Made by a program: the position numbers and the translations under genes. DNA of 64,000 nt from Modestobacter roseus. Its GTDB lineage: Bacteria > Actinomycetota > Actinomycetes > Mycobacteriales > Geodermatophilaceae. Of the stretch, positions 16,608 through 25,949 are shown piece by piece. The notes beneath the pieces were generated by a model. The model saw nothing but the letters and a program-made list of their open reading frames with translations. It had not been told where the DNA came from and made no database searches. The stretch lies in the NCBI RefSeq assembly GCF_007994135.1, contig NZ_VLKF01000001.1:1240001-1304000 (forward strand). The letters run 5' to 3'. Each line of letters begins with the position of its first letter. The stretch's first letter is position 1.

Positions 16608-16822
16608 ACCACGTCCGGTGAGGGGAGCAGCGGGTTCGACCGGCACGAGGCAGCGGCCGTCGCCGTCCGGTGGGTGGCGGCATCCGGACGAGTGCCGACG
16701 CTGGGGCGGGTCCACCGAGCACGGGGGACGCGGACCTGCCGGACCGGCGCTGGAACGTGCACATCGGCGTGGGGGAGCCGGGTTCGACGGACGAGCGGTG
16801 GGTGGCGGAGGGGATGGTCGCG

Positions 16823-18577
16823 ATGACGGGCAGCGGTACCGGAGGCGAGTTCGACGGCGACGTGCTCGTCGTGGGCACCGGACCCATGGGGGCGACGACA
16901 GCCCTGGCGCTGGCGACCTACGGAGTCCGGGTCCTGGTTGTCGATCGTCGGAACTGGCTCGCGGACTCGCCCCGGGCGCACGTGACGAATCTGCGCACGA
17001 TGGAGGTGCTCCGGAGTCTGGGGGTGGAGGGCGAGGTCCGCACGCAGGCGACCCCGTGGGAGCTCATGGGCGACACGACCTTCGCCATGAGCCTGGGGGG
17101 CCCGGAGATCGCGCGGATCTCCAGCTACGGACTCGGCGACGGACGCTACGGGGAGTACCGCGCCGCGAGCCCCTGTCGCATGGCGGATGTGCCGCAGCCC
17201 CTGCTGGAACCCGTTCTCGTGAACGCGGCCGCGCAGCGAGGGGCGGTGTTCTCGTTCAACACCACCTACCGGGCCAGCGTGCAGGACGCCGCGGGTGTCA
17301 CCGTGACGCTCGAGGACCGCACCACCGGGCGGCTGTACGAACGGCGGGTCCGCTACCTGGTCGGTGCGGACGGTGCCCGCTCCCGGGTCGCAGCGGACGC
17401 CGGCCTGCCCCTGGAGGGCGAGCTGCGGCGGGCCGGCACGGTCTACGCGCAGTTCAGCGGGGACCTGTCCGCGTACATGAGGAACCGGCAGAGCGTGCTG
17501 ACCTGGATCGTGAACGACGCGGCCGCGGTCGGCGAGATCGGCCTGGGACTGCTCCGGGCGGTGCGGCCCTGGGATCGCTGGATCGCCGGCTGGGGATTCG
17601 ACATCGAGGCGGGTGATCCCGACGTGAGCGTCGAGACGGCGCGGGCGAGGATCAAGGCGTACGTCGGTGACCCTGCATTCGAGCCGGAGGTCGGCGCGAT
17701 CAGCCCGTGGTACGTCAACGAGGCGTGGGCGACCACCTACTCCGCAGGGCGCATCTTCTGCGGTGGCGACGCCGTGCACCGGCACCCACCGTCGAACGGC
17801 CTCGGCTCGAACACCTCCATCCAGGACGCGTTCAACCTGGCCTGGAAGCTCGCGTACGTCCTCGGGGGACGTGCTGCGCCGGCGCTGCTGGACAGCTACA
17901 GCCAGGAGCGTGCACCCGTGGGCCGCCAGGTCGTCGGGCGGGCGAACCAGTCCCGCCGCGAGTACGCGGCCCTGCACCGAGCACTCGCCCCGGATGTGCC
18001 GGGCGGTGCTGCTCGCCACGAGAAGCTCACCGCCCCCACACCCGAGGGGGCGCGGGCGCGGTCGGAGCTCGCGGCCGTGCTCGAGCTGAAGGAGAACGAG
18101 TACAACGCCCTGGGGGTCGAGCTGAACCACCGTTACACCTCTGACGCGGTCATCCCGGGTGATGAGCCCGACGAGATCTGGGAGCGCGATCCGGAGATCT
18201 TCGCGCAGCCGACCACGCGGCCGGGAGCGAAGCTGCCGCACGCGTGGCTGGTCGGTGCCGACGGCGAGCACGTCTCCACCCTCGACCTGGTGGGTGACGG
18301 CGCGTTCACCTTGCTGACCGGCCTGACCGGCGGCGCGTGGGTGGAGGCGGTCCGGGCCTTGGCGTTGCCGTTCCTGCGGGTCGTGGTGATGGGTGGGCCG
18401 GCGGCGCAGGACCTGTACTTCGCGTGGCAGCGCGCTCGCGAGGTGGCGGAGGACGGGGCGATCCTCGTACGCCCGGACGGCTACGTCGCCTGGCGCTCGC
18501 ACGGCGCGCCCGGATCGGATGCGGGAGCCGAGGTCGAGGCCGTGCTCGCCCGGCTGCTCCGGTCGAGCGCCGCATGA
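16823..18577 (+). CDS. FAD-dependent phenol hydroxylase (TfdB/PheA-like)
   Basis: 584 residues from the ATG at 16823, nine bases after a GGAGGG; the ATG at 16814 is too close to that site. Motifs: 'VLVVGTGPMGATTALALA' Rossmann start, 'LVGADGARSRV' DG motif and 'FCGGDAVHRHPPSNGLGSN' GD motif, with the long C-terminal thioredoxin-like domain of the phenol/2,4-dichlorophenol hydroxylase group. It would add an ortho hydroxyl to a phenolic using NAD(P)H and O2. The next gene, a Tat-exported MBL hydrolase, has its own promoter. A decayed copy of this type of gene lies at 40553. Confidence 0.85.
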   Translation: MTGSGTGGEFDGDVLVVGTGPMGATTALALATYGVRVLVVDRRNWLADSPRAHVTNLRTMEVLRSLGVEGEVRTQATPWELMGDTTFAMSLGGPEIARISSYGLGDGRYGEYRAASPCRMADVPQPLLEPVLVNAAAQRGAVFSFNTTYRASVQDAAGVTVTLEDRTTGRLYERRVRYLVGADGARSRVAADAGLPLEGELRRAGTVYAQFSGDLSAYMRNRQSVLTWIVNDAAAVGEIGLGLLRAVRPWDRWIAGWGFDIEAGDPDVSVETARARIKAYVGDPAFEPEVGAISPWYVNEAWATTYSAGRIFCGGDAVHRHPPSNGLGSNTSIQDAFNLAWKLAYVLGGRAAPALLDSYSQERAPVGRQVVGRANQSRREYAALHRALAPDVPGGAARHEKLTAPTPEGARARSELAAVLELKENEYNALGVELNHRYTSDAVIPGDEPDEIWERDPEIFAQPTTRPGAKLPHAWLVGADGEHVSTLDLVGDGAFTLLTGLTGGAWVEAVRALALPFLRVVVMGGPAAQDLYFAWQRAREVAEDGAILVRPDGYVAWRSHGAPGSDAGAEVEAVLARLLRSSAA

Positions 18578-18606
18578 GCCGGTTCGTCGGGTCTCCCGCG
18601 CCCTGA

Positions 18607-18634
18607 GGGGCGGGGGGGCGCGACGGCCCGCCCC
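18607..18634 (+). terminator. Stem-loop after the FAD hydroxylase
   Basis: GGGGCGGG (18607-18614) pairs perfectly with CCCGCCCC (18627-18634) around a 12-nt loop, 30 bases after the stop. No T-run. Confidence 0.5.
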
Positions 18635-18844
18635 GGTGCCGCGCCGTCCTGCCAGCAGGGGTTGCCGGCATCCGGCCGTGCCGGGACACCGGTGAGCGGC
18701 GGAGCTCGTGGATCGACACCTGGGACGGGCGGACCCGACCCCGCCCGTCGACGGCACCGCCTCCCTGACCGCTCGAACCGCTCGAGCACGAGACGGCCGG
18801 CCCCCGTCGCCGCGACCTGACCAGGTTCTCGCGCCGTGCACGTG

Positions 18845-18874
18845 TTGACCGTCACACCTGAACCCGGATACTAT
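18845..18874 (+). promoter_or_regulatory. Sigma-70-type promoter for the second MBL-fold gene
   Basis: -35 TTGACC (18845-18850) and -10 TACTAT (18869-18874) with 18-bp spacing, an unusually good match for this GC-rich DNA. It predicts a leader of about 230 bases before the GTG at 19110. The rest of the 18578-19109 gap holds the terminator and no recognisable gene. Confidence 0.6.
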
Positions 18875-19109
18875 CCAGACCTCAGAAACCGAGCGGTCTC
18901 CGAAATCGGCAACGTGTGCAGCGCTGCCAAGGCGCAACAGGTGGAGCAACCGCAGGCCCGTGTCCGCTGCGACGAGTCCGGGCCTGACGGTGGGGCTGAT
19001 CGCGACCAGCGGCCGCGCGGGCGGCGCGGGCAACGGAGCAGTCCTCGTACCGCACGCTCGGCCCGGCTCGTCGATCGATGGTGAACACCGACACATCAAG
19101 GAGACGCAA

Positions 19110-20246
19110 GTGTGCGGATCATGCTCGTCGGAGGAGTCGCAGGTGAGCGCGGGCAGGGGCCTGTCCCGCCGCGGCCTGCTCGTGGGCGGTGCTGGCCTGG
19201 TGGCGACGGCTGCTGCCGTCGCCACCGCCGGCCCGGCTGCTGCGACGTCCCCTGCCGGCGGTCCGCACCCGAAGCGGGGAATGCGGGTCGTCACCCTCGG
19301 TACCCAAGGGGGGCCGCCCCCGACGGTCGAGCGGGCGGGCACGTCGAGCGTCGTGGTGGTGGACGGCAAGAACTACCTCGTGGACGCCGGGCGGGCTGCG
19401 GTGACGCAGTACGTCCGTGCCCGCCTCGACTTCGCCGACCTGTCGGCGATGTTCATCACCCACCTGCACGCCGACCACGTGGCGGACTACTTCAACTTCT
19501 TCCTGCTCGCCGGGAACTACTCACCGGAGCAGCACGATGCACTGGCCGGGCCGATCCCCGTGTACGGCCCGGGCGGAGCAGGCGGCCTGCCCCCGACGTT
19601 CGGGGGCGGCACGTCGCCGACGACCAGTCCCGAGGACCCGACGCCCGGCTTGCTCGCGCTCACCGACCACTCCGCGAAGGCGCTCGCGTACAGCACGAAC
19701 GTGTTCATGCGTGACTCGGCGATCCGTGAGACCCGGTCGCTGGCCGACGTCCGGGAGATCGTGCTGCCCAGCGGCTCGGGCGCCAGCTCCACGAACACCG
19801 CTCCTCCCATGGCCCCGTTCGTGATCATGGAAGACGATCGGGTACGGGTCAGTGCCGTGCTCGTTCCGCATGGTCCCGTGTTCCCCGCGTTCGCCTACCG
19901 CTTCGAGAGCGATCACGGCGTCATCACGTTCTCGGGTGACACCACCTACAGCGAGAACCTGTTGAGGCTTGCCGAGGGTTCGGACATCCTGGTCCACGAG
20001 TCCATCAACATCCAGGGATGGAACGGGCCAGCGGCCCTGAAGGACCACCTCATCGAGTCGCACGTCGAGGTGCAGAAGGTCGGTGCCGTCGCTGAAGCGG
20101 CTGCTGCGAAGCACCTCGTCCTCAGCCACATCGGCGACCTGGCCACTGAGGTGGTGCACGTGCCGACGTGGCGGCGGTGGGCGCAGCAGGGGTACACGGG
20201 CACGGTCGACATCGCTACCGAGCTGCAGGCCTACCGCGTGCGGTGA
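19110..20246 (+). CDS. Tat-exported metallo-beta-lactamase-fold hydrolase (paralogue)
   Basis: 378 residues from the GTG at 19110, five bases after AAGGAGAC; the longer open frame lacks such a site. Twin-arginine signal 'LSRRGLLVGGAGLVATAAA' ends near 'GPAAA'. Metal motif H118-x-H120-x-D122-H123 ('THLHADHVADY'), then 'FSGDTTYSENLLRLA' and 'LVLSHIGD' as further ligand regions. The order of motifs matches the protein at 1077, so these are paralogues or a shared transferred family. A secreted hydrolase may release phenolics from esters, lactones or sulfates before uptake; this is inference. Confidence 0.8.
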   Translation: MCGSCSSEESQVSAGRGLSRRGLLVGGAGLVATAAAVATAGPAAATSPAGGPHPKRGMRVVTLGTQGGPPPTVERAGTSSVVVVDGKNYLVDAGRAAVTQYVRARLDFADLSAMFITHLHADHVADYFNFFLLAGNYSPEQHDALAGPIPVYGPGGAGGLPPTFGGGTSPTTSPEDPTPGLLALTDHSAKALAYSTNVFMRDSAIRETRSLADVREIVLPSGSGASSTNTAPPMAPFVIMEDDRVRVSAVLVPHGPVFPAFAYRFESDHGVITFSGDTTYSENLLRLAEGSDILVHESINIQGWNGPAALKDHLIESHVEVQKVGAVAEAAAAKHLVLSHIGDLATEVVHVPTWRRWAQQGYTGTVDIATELQAYRVR

Positions 20247-20439
20247 CGGTCCTCGGCCTGCGGGTCGATCGCCCGTCCGGAGCTTCGCCACGACGACCGT
20301 GTCGGCGGGGCGCCTCCTCGGACACGAGCGCGCCACCGCCGCCGGGACGTGGTCGACGTGCCTCCGCCGCGCGGTGGCCGTGCCATGTGCACCGGGCCGG
20401 CGGACCGGCACCGTCAGGTGACCCGCGCCTGACCCCGCC

Positions 20440-20840
20440 CGGGTCCGGCTCGACCCGGGAAGCTGGGACGGCGACTCGATCGAGGAGCGGTACCGCAGCC
20501 CGATCGAGATGGGCCGGGGCAGGAGCGTGACGTCGGCGACGGCCCCAGCTACCAGCCGTTCGAGTTCCCCCACCCGCCCTGCATCACGGCTGGGCAGTCC
20601 CGCCTGGGCAGACTGGATCCCCAAGGACGGCGATAAGGCGGGCCACTCGACCTTCCCGGCCGACAGCTACCACGTCCGCAAGGTGCTCACGCTGAGCTCC
20701 ATCGACCCCCGCTGCAGCGAGCGGGGGACCGGGGTGACGCTGTTGTGGGGCGCACCCGGTCAACCGCAGGAGATCCGGGCGACCCCGCGTCGGGGAGCGC
20801 GTCCGGCTCCGCAGATCTCGGCGTCCGTCCGTGCCGCACC
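20440..20840 (+). pseudogene. Decayed GcvT/LigM-type demethylase, C-terminal part
   Basis: Frames on the plus strand carry pieces that line up with the C-termini of the three intact demethylases. 'SIEERYRSPIEMGRGRSV' matches their 'IENYYVDPIEAGYERLV' region. A frameshifted 'GDGPSYQPFEFPHPP' follows. Then, back in the first frame, comes 'HVRKVLTLSSIDPRCSERG' and 'VTLLWGAPGQPQEIRATPR', matching 'AEPGTELTLLWGEP...REIRAT'. The N-terminal 300 residues are missing and at least two frameshifts are needed. The bases between 20247 and 20440 show nothing recognisable. Confidence 0.7.
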
Positions 20841-20932
20841 ACCTGGTTCACGGGCACGACGCACGTCGTCCGTCGGACACGAGGGCCTCGGTCACCGGAG
20901 CACCGGCGGACGGAGCGCCGCGCTCCGGGCGG

Positions 20933-21703
20933 TCAGGCGTCTGCTGGTCGCGGCCACTGGCTGAACTGCTGGGCCGCCGCGTCGGCGAAACCGGCAGGCT
21001 CGCCAGCTTCCACGAGGGTGAGGGCGATCTCGCGCATCTCCGCTGTCCAGCGCCAGCCCTTGTGCGTCGCTGCATCGAGCGCGGCGGCGTACCGGGCTGC
21101 CAGATCGGGTTGCGAGCGGGCCCACTCGGCCACCAGCGCGTCCTCGACGCCGAGATCCTGGGCTGCACGCCGCAGGCTCACCAGCAGCGCCGCGGTGATC
21201 TTGGTCCACGCCGCATACGTCATCTTGAGCGCAGAGGCCGCCACGTCACCGCCCTCGAGTACGACGGTCTCGATCCGCGTGCCGGCGAAGACGTCGGCGA
21301 CCGTGGTGGCGAGGCGACCGGACAGGTAGAGGCGCGACGTCCCGGCGAGCCGCGGCGGGGGACCGATGACCCCTCCGTCGACGTACTGCCCGCCCGCGTC
21401 CCGGATGACGGTGGCGACAGCGCCGGCCGTGGCGGGGCTGATGGCATTGGCATCCACGTACACGCCAGGGAAGCCGGCAACGGCCCGGGCAGTGTCGAGG
21501 GCTGCCGCCGGGGGGCAGATGGAGAAGACGAACTCTCGATCGTCGAGGTCCCGGAGCGGGTGCAAGCCGGCTTCCTCGGCACGTCGGCGGGTGCCGGGTC
21601 CACGGCCCGCGGGCAACCAGCCGACGTGGTGCCCCACATCGCTGAGCGCGCGGCCCACGGCCGCACCCATCTGTCCCGGATGGAGGATCGCGATGCGAGT
21701 CAC
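20933..21703 (-). CDS. NAD(P)-binding oxidoreductase, 6PGDH-like with DUF1932 domain
   Basis: 256 residues from the GTG at 21703, directly before 'TRIAILHPGQMGAAVGRAL', the N-terminal Rossmann motif of the beta-hydroxyacid dehydrogenase superfamily. The C-terminal half ('ALKMTYAAWTKITAALL', then 'EDALVAEWARSQP') is the DUF1932 all-helical domain. Such proteins are found beside aromatic and betaine catabolic genes, but their reaction is not settled. Here it is the last gene after the ABC transporter and first demethylase, with a 156-base gap, probably in the same unit. It could process a hydroxy-acid released from the imported substrate. Confidence 0.7.
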   Translation of the reverse strand: MTRIAILHPGQMGAAVGRALSDVGHHVGWLPAGRGPGTRRRAEEAGLHPLRDLDDREFVFSICPPAAALDTARAVAGFPGVYVDANAISPATAGAVATVIRDAGGQYVDGGVIGPPPRLAGTSRLYLSGRLATTVADVFAGTRIETVVLEGGDVAASALKMTYAAWTKITAALLVSLRRAAQDLGVEDALVAEWARSQPDLAARYAAALDAATHKGWRWTAEMREIALTLVEAGEPAGFADAAAQQFSQWPRPADA

Positions 21704-21859
21704 GACGACCGCCTGCGCGGGGTCCGCGACTCCGGTGCGGTCCCGGGGCGCGTCGGCCCCGGCCAGGCGCACGGCCGACCGCAGCTCACCTGCTGGAACC
21801 CCTCAGGCACGGGCGGTCCTCGATCCAGTCGTGGTCATGGGGCGACCGTCCAGGTGGCA

Positions 21860-23242
21860 CTAGCGGTTGGCAGTCTTGATCACCTTCGCGAAGTACGGCG
21901 TCGGGGCGACTGTCGCACGGATCTCCCGGAGCTGGTTGCGGCCGACGTTGTCGCGCTTGCTGCCGGGTTCGCCCCACAGCAGGGTCAGTTCCGTTCCGGG
22001 CTCGGCCAGCTCCTGGGAGATGATCCCGTGCGAGAGGACGTGGCCGGCGTTCGCGGAGAACGACATGTACTGGGAGAAGCCGATCGTCTCGCCACCGCTC
22101 TGGACGGCGTCCGCCGCCCAGGTCGAGTACATGGGCGAGGGCAGTGCGATGAACTGTGCAGGGAGCTTCGGGTCGAACAGTGCCGAATTGATCGCCGCTG
22201 CGACGTCCTCGTCGTTCCAGACGAGCGTGACCTTCGTCCGACGCTGGTTCTCCGCGCGCTCCACCAGGGCGCCACGACCGAGGAAGTCCCTGTCCCAGTC
22301 CACGAGCCGCTCGTATCCGGCCTCGATGGGGTCGACGTAGTAGTTCTCGATCCGGTCGCACGACAAGCTGCCGCCGAGTGACCCGAACGCCTCCAGGGAG
22401 AAGGCACTGACCCACTCCCGGTAGGGCCGCATCCGCTCGCCGTGGTAGATCGCCGGCAGCGGCAGGGGAAGCCAGCCCGATTCCTGGGCAGTGGTCGCGT
22501 AGGCGAGTGCTCCGACCTTGCGCAGGCCGTACTTCTCCCCAGCTGCCTGGAACGCCTCGCGCACCGCCTCCTGATCCGCCCAGGGGCCGTAGAGCTCGAA
22601 GCCCGGGGTGCCGGCCATGCCGTGCCGGAGGGCCCGGATGTCCTTCCCCGCGATCCGGACGTCGCCGACCGAGAAGAACCCGACCTCCGGCAGGGGACCT
22701 TCGACCACCTCGGTCACCAGCTCAAGCGCGCGCGGCCCCTGGACCTGGAAGCGGAACACGTCACGGGGAGCTTCGACGACCGACCAGTTGTGATCCAGCT
22801 CGGCGGTGACGCCGTGGCCGGAGTTCTCCGCGTGGTACTTCACCCAGTTGAGGGCGAAGGGTGCGCCGACGACGCGCAGGAAGTCGGCCTCCTCGTGGAA
22901 GAGGATCGCATCGCCGACGAGGTAGCCGTCGTGACTGGCCAGGACGATCTGCTTGGCCTTGCGGACGGGGAACGGATCGAACCTGTTCACCGCGATGGTG
23001 GACAGGAAAGGAACGATGTCCGTGCCGCGCAGGTGCAACTCGGACATGTGGTACGACTGCTCGAGGAGCGCGACCTCGTCCTTCCATGCCCGTACCTCGT
23101 CACGCCAGTTCGTGAACTCCGCCGGGATCCCGGGGAACACGTACGGACCGAGCTGGCCAGGTCCGCGCAGGAGCTCCACAGGGCCACCGGCCATCTGGAG
23201 CTTCTGCTCCAGGGTCTGGGGGATGTCGGCGGTGCCGGTCAT
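21860..23242 (-). CDS. THF-dependent O-demethylase, GcvT/LigM family (copy 1)
   Basis: 460 residues, the usual length for LigM-type aryl O-demethylases (about 470). N-terminal folate-binding domain with 'PAEFTNWRDEVRAWKDEVAL', 'LEQSYHMSELHLRG' and 'FRFQVQGPRALEL'. The central 'RALRHGMAGTPGFELYGP' is the hallmark of this aminomethyltransferase branch, followed by 'ATTAQESGWLPLPLPA' and a C-terminal barrel with 'LTLLWGEPGS'. These enzymes move a methyl group from a methoxy-aromatic (vanillate, syringate) or similar donor to tetrahydrofolate. It is encoded just after its own ribose-type importer, suggesting that transporter brings in its substrate. Close to copy 2 (27912), more distant from copy 3 (35079). 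Confidence 0.83.
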   Translation of the reverse strand: MTGTADIPQTLEQKLQMAGGPVELLRGPGQLGPYVFPGIPAEFTNWRDEVRAWKDEVALLEQSYHMSELHLRGTDIVPFLSTIAVNRFDPFPVRKAKQIVLASHDGYLVGDAILFHEEADFLRVVGAPFALNWVKYHAENSGHGVTAELDHNWSVVEAPRDVFRFQVQGPRALELVTEVVEGPLPEVGFFSVGDVRIAGKDIRALRHGMAGTPGFELYGPWADQEAVREAFQAAGEKYGLRKVGALAYATTAQESGWLPLPLPAIYHGERMRPYREWVSAFSLEAFGSLGGSLSCDRIENYYVDPIEAGYERLVDWDRDFLGRGALVERAENQRRTKVTLVWNDEDVAAAINSALFDPKLPAQFIALPSPMYSTWAADAVQSGGETIGFSQYMSFSANAGHVLSHGIISQELAEPGTELTLLWGEPGSKRDNVGRNQLREIRATVAPTPYFAKVIKTANR

Positions 23243-23293
23243 GGTCGTCCTCTCTCGGGGTGCTGGGCATTGCCGTCTCGTTGCGGCCGGGAT

Positions 23294-23322
23294 CGGAGAG
23301 CCTCACCGGGTGAGGCTCTCCG
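23294..23322 (-). terminator. Stem-loop across the permease stop codon
   Basis: Fourteen-base arms (23294-23307 and 23309-23322) are exact reverse complements around one base, so in practice a stem of about 12 bp. It covers the permease stop at 23303-23305, between transporter and demethylase. It could stop part of the transcription or protect the upstream mRNA, making transporter and enzyme levels differ. Confidence 0.5.
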
Positions 23323-24382
23323 CCCGCTCGGGCGCGGGAGGCGCTGATCCCTCCGCCTCGTCGCCTCCCTGACGTCGGCCGAAGGGGAAGGCGCGGCGGA
23401 TGGCGCCGGTGCGGGCAGACGGTTTCTCCCACTGGGAGAGCCCCACGGCAGCGAGGAGTGCGATGCCGTTGAACAGGTCGCTGATCCAGGGCGGCCCCCC
23501 GATCAGCTGGAGACCCTTGATGCCCGTGGCGAGCACGTAGACGGCGATCACCGTCCCCCACACGTTGAACCGGCCGCCCTTGAACTGCGTGGAGCCGAGG
23601 AACACCGCGGTCAGCGCGGGCAGCAGCAGGCCGGGTCCGACCGTCGGCTCGCCCGTGTTGAGTCTGGAGGTCAGCAGCACACCGGCCATCGCGGCGATCG
23701 CCCCACCCGCAACCAGGGCGCCGATGCGGAGGCGGACCACGTGCACGCCCGCGAGCCGGGCGCCGTCCGGGTTGTAGCCCGCGGCGTACATCCGGCGTCC
23801 CACCGGGGTGCGCTCGAGCACGTACCAGACGACGAACGCCAGCACGAGCATCACGTAGGCCGGCACCGTGATGCCGAGCAATCTGCTCGTCGCGATGCTC
23901 CGGAAGCCCTCCTGCAGCCCCACGACCTGCTGGCTGGAGGACATCCATGCCAGAGCCGCGAGCAGGATCGAGCTGAGCCCGAGGGTCGCGATGAACGAGT
24001 CGATGCGGCCCTTCGTGATGATGAGTCCCGAGACGAGGCCGACGAGGGCCCCCGCCAGCAGGGTGAGCGGGATGGCCATGGCGAACGGGATGCCGGCCTT
24101 GACCTGGAGCACCGCGACGAGGATGCCGGCGAAGCCCACCTCAGCGCCGATGGCGAGGTTGAACGAGCCCGTGACCAGCGGGATCATCACCCCGATCGCC
24201 GCGATGACGGTGATCGCCTGGGCGTCCAGGAGAGTGCGCCACACCCCCTCCTGCAAGAAGGTCTGCGGCGTCACGAGCGAGAACACCACGAAGATGAACA
24301 CGAAGATGTAGATCGCGCTGATGTTCCGGAACGACAGCAACCGGAGCCGCTTCTGGTTGGTCGTCACCTCGCTGCTGCTCAT
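23303..24382 (-). CDS. RbsC-type ABC transporter permease
   Basis: 359 residues. The ATG at 24382 overlaps the stop of the ATPase gene only by reading order (ATGA at 24379-24382). Family landmarks are 'MIPLVTGSFNLAIGAEVGFA', 'GRIDSFIATLGLSSIL' and 'GYNPDGARLAGVHV'. About ten hydrophobic segments are followed by a charged C-terminal tail rich in Glu, Pro and Ala. It is the membrane partner of the ATPase and binding protein encoded upstream. The gene order binding protein-ATPase-permease-demethylase suggests import of a methylated aromatic or an analogous methyl donor. Confidence 0.87.
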   Translation of the reverse strand: MSSSEVTTNQKRLRLLSFRNISAIYIFVFIFVVFSLVTPQTFLQEGVWRTLLDAQAITVIAAIGVMIPLVTGSFNLAIGAEVGFAGILVAVLQVKAGIPFAMAIPLTLLAGALVGLVSGLIITKGRIDSFIATLGLSSILLAALAWMSSSQQVVGLQEGFRSIATSRLLGITVPAYVMLVLAFVVWYVLERTPVGRRMYAAGYNPDGARLAGVHVVRLRIGALVAGGAIAAMAGVLLTSRLNTGEPTVGPGLLLPALTAVFLGSTQFKGGRFNVWGTVIAVYVLATGIKGLQLIGGPPWISDLFNGIALLAAVGLSQWEKPSARTGAIRRAFPFGRRQGGDEAEGSAPPAPERAESLTR

Positions 24383-25947
24383 GGGTGCTCCCCGTCTCTC
24401 ATCGCCGGCGGCACGGTCGCCCGCGCCAGTCCGTAGCCCTGGAGCACCAGCTCCGACTCGGTCAACTGCTCGCCCGACAACTCGGCGACGATCTGCCCCT
24501 CGCGCATGACCAGCACGCGGTCGCACAGCCGGACCAGTTCCTTGGCGTCCGACGAGCACACCAGCACGGCCGTGCCGCGGGCCGCCGCCTGGTCGATCTC
24601 GGCGTACAGGGCCTGCTTGGCACCGATGTCGACGCCCTGCGTCGGTTCCTCCAGCAGCAGCACCCGCGGGTCGTTGCGCAGCCACTTGGCGAACACGATC
24701 TTCTGCTGGTTGCCGCCGCTGAACCGGGCGAACGCCTGCTCGGGTCGCGCCGGCCGGACGTCGTACCGATCGACCAGGGCGCGGGCGAGCCGCTGCTCCG
24801 CGGCGGAGCGGAGCGCGCCCCCGGGTCCCGTCAGGCTCCCCAGCTCGGGCAGGGTCATGTTCTCGCGCGCGTTCATCGCGCGGATCCCGCCGTAGCGAGC
24901 CCGGTCGCCGGCCACGAACGCCAGGCCGCGGCGGACGCTCTCCCGCGGGGTGCGGTCGGGATAGGACGTGCCCGACAGCCAGTAGTGGTCGGCGTCCGCC
25001 CTGGTGCCGCCGAACACGAGGGAGGGCAGCAGATCGCGACCCGATCCGAGGACCCCCGCGACACCGACGACCTCGCCCGCGCGCAGCTGGAGGTCGATGC
25101 CTCGCACGCCGGGCGCTCGCAGGCCGGCGATGTCGAGCACGATGTCGCCGGCGGGGGATCTGTCGACCGGGCTCTCCTCCTCGTGCGCGGCCGCCCCTGT
25201 CACCAGCTCGACGAGTGCGTCGTGGTCCAGCGAGACCGCGGCGACGTCGGAGACCTTGCGGCCGTCTCGGAGCACCACGACGCGGTCGGCGATGCCGAGG
25301 ACCTCGTCCAGGCGGTGGGAGATGAAGACGACGCCCGCGCCCGCGTCGGCGACCCGGCGCACGGCGTTGACGAGGATCTCGACCTCGGTGGCGTGCAGGG
25401 CTTCGGTGGGCTCGTCGAGGATGAGCACGTTCCTCGCGTGCGTCCAGCCGTCCAGGGCGCGCGCGATCGCGATGATCGACCGCTGCGCCGGTGCGAGTCT
25501 GCTGATCGGCAGGTCGACGTCGAAGGCTTCCCCGAAGCGGGAGATGAGCTCGCGCGCCCGTTCCCGCTCATGACGCCGGCGCGTGGGCGCCAACCCACCC
25601 GGTGCACCGACCCCGAGGTTCTCGACCGCGGTGAACTCCGAGACGAGTCCCAGGTCCTGGTGGATGATGTGGAGTTCGGTCGCTTCGTCTCCTCCGCCGG
25701 CGAAGGAGACGGTGCCCTCGTCGGCGGTGTGGACACCGGCGAGGATCTTGACGAGCGTCGACTTCCCGGAGCCGTTGTGGCCGACGATCGCCACGATCTC
25801 GCCGCTGCGCACGTCGAGGGAGACGTCGTCGAGTGCGCGCAGTCCCGGGAAGTCCTTGACGATCCCGGTGGCTCGCATCAGCGGGTCCCCGCCCGCCTGG
25901 CCGGCGCCCCGGGCGGGCGCCGACGCAGGCGGCGTGGTCTCGACCAT
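24379..25947 (-). CDS. RbsA-type duplicated ABC ATPase
   Basis: 522 residues from the ATG at 25947, two bases after the binding-protein stop. First domain: Walker A 'GHNGSGKST', degenerate signature 'LAPAQRSIIAIARAL', Walker B 'VLILDEPTEAL'. Second domain: 'GVLGSGRDLLPS' in place of a full P-loop, signature 'FSGGNQQKIVFAKWL', 'VLLLEEPTQGVDIG' with Glu where Asp is usual in Walker B. Same build as the ATPase at 11313, so the window holds two related importers. It powers uptake through the permease encoded next. Confidence 0.9.
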   Translation of the reverse strand: MVETTPPASAPARGAGQAGGDPLMRATGIVKDFPGLRALDDVSLDVRSGEIVAIVGHNGSGKSTLVKILAGVHTADEGTVSFAGGGDEATELHIIHQDLGLVSEFTAVENLGVGAPGGLAPTRRRHERERARELISRFGEAFDVDLPISRLAPAQRSIIAIARALDGWTHARNVLILDEPTEALHATEVEILVNAVRRVADAGAGVVFISHRLDEVLGIADRVVVLRDGRKVSDVAAVSLDHDALVELVTGAAAHEEESPVDRSPAGDIVLDIAGLRAPGVRGIDLQLRAGEVVGVAGVLGSGRDLLPSLVFGGTRADADHYWLSGTSYPDRTPRESVRRGLAFVAGDRARYGGIRAMNARENMTLPELGSLTGPGGALRSAAEQRLARALVDRYDVRPARPEQAFARFSGGNQQKIVFAKWLRNDPRVLLLEEPTQGVDIGAKQALYAEIDQAAARGTAVLVCSSDAKELVRLCDRVLVMREGQIVAELSGEQLTESELVLQGYGLARATVPPAMRDGEHP

Positions 25948-25949
25948 TC

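Noticed and set aside
16550-19369. A 939-codon minus-strand frame
   Set aside because: Antisense to the FAD hydroxylase and second MBL-fold gene, Arg/Pro/Gly-rich, with no recognisable domain or ribosome site.
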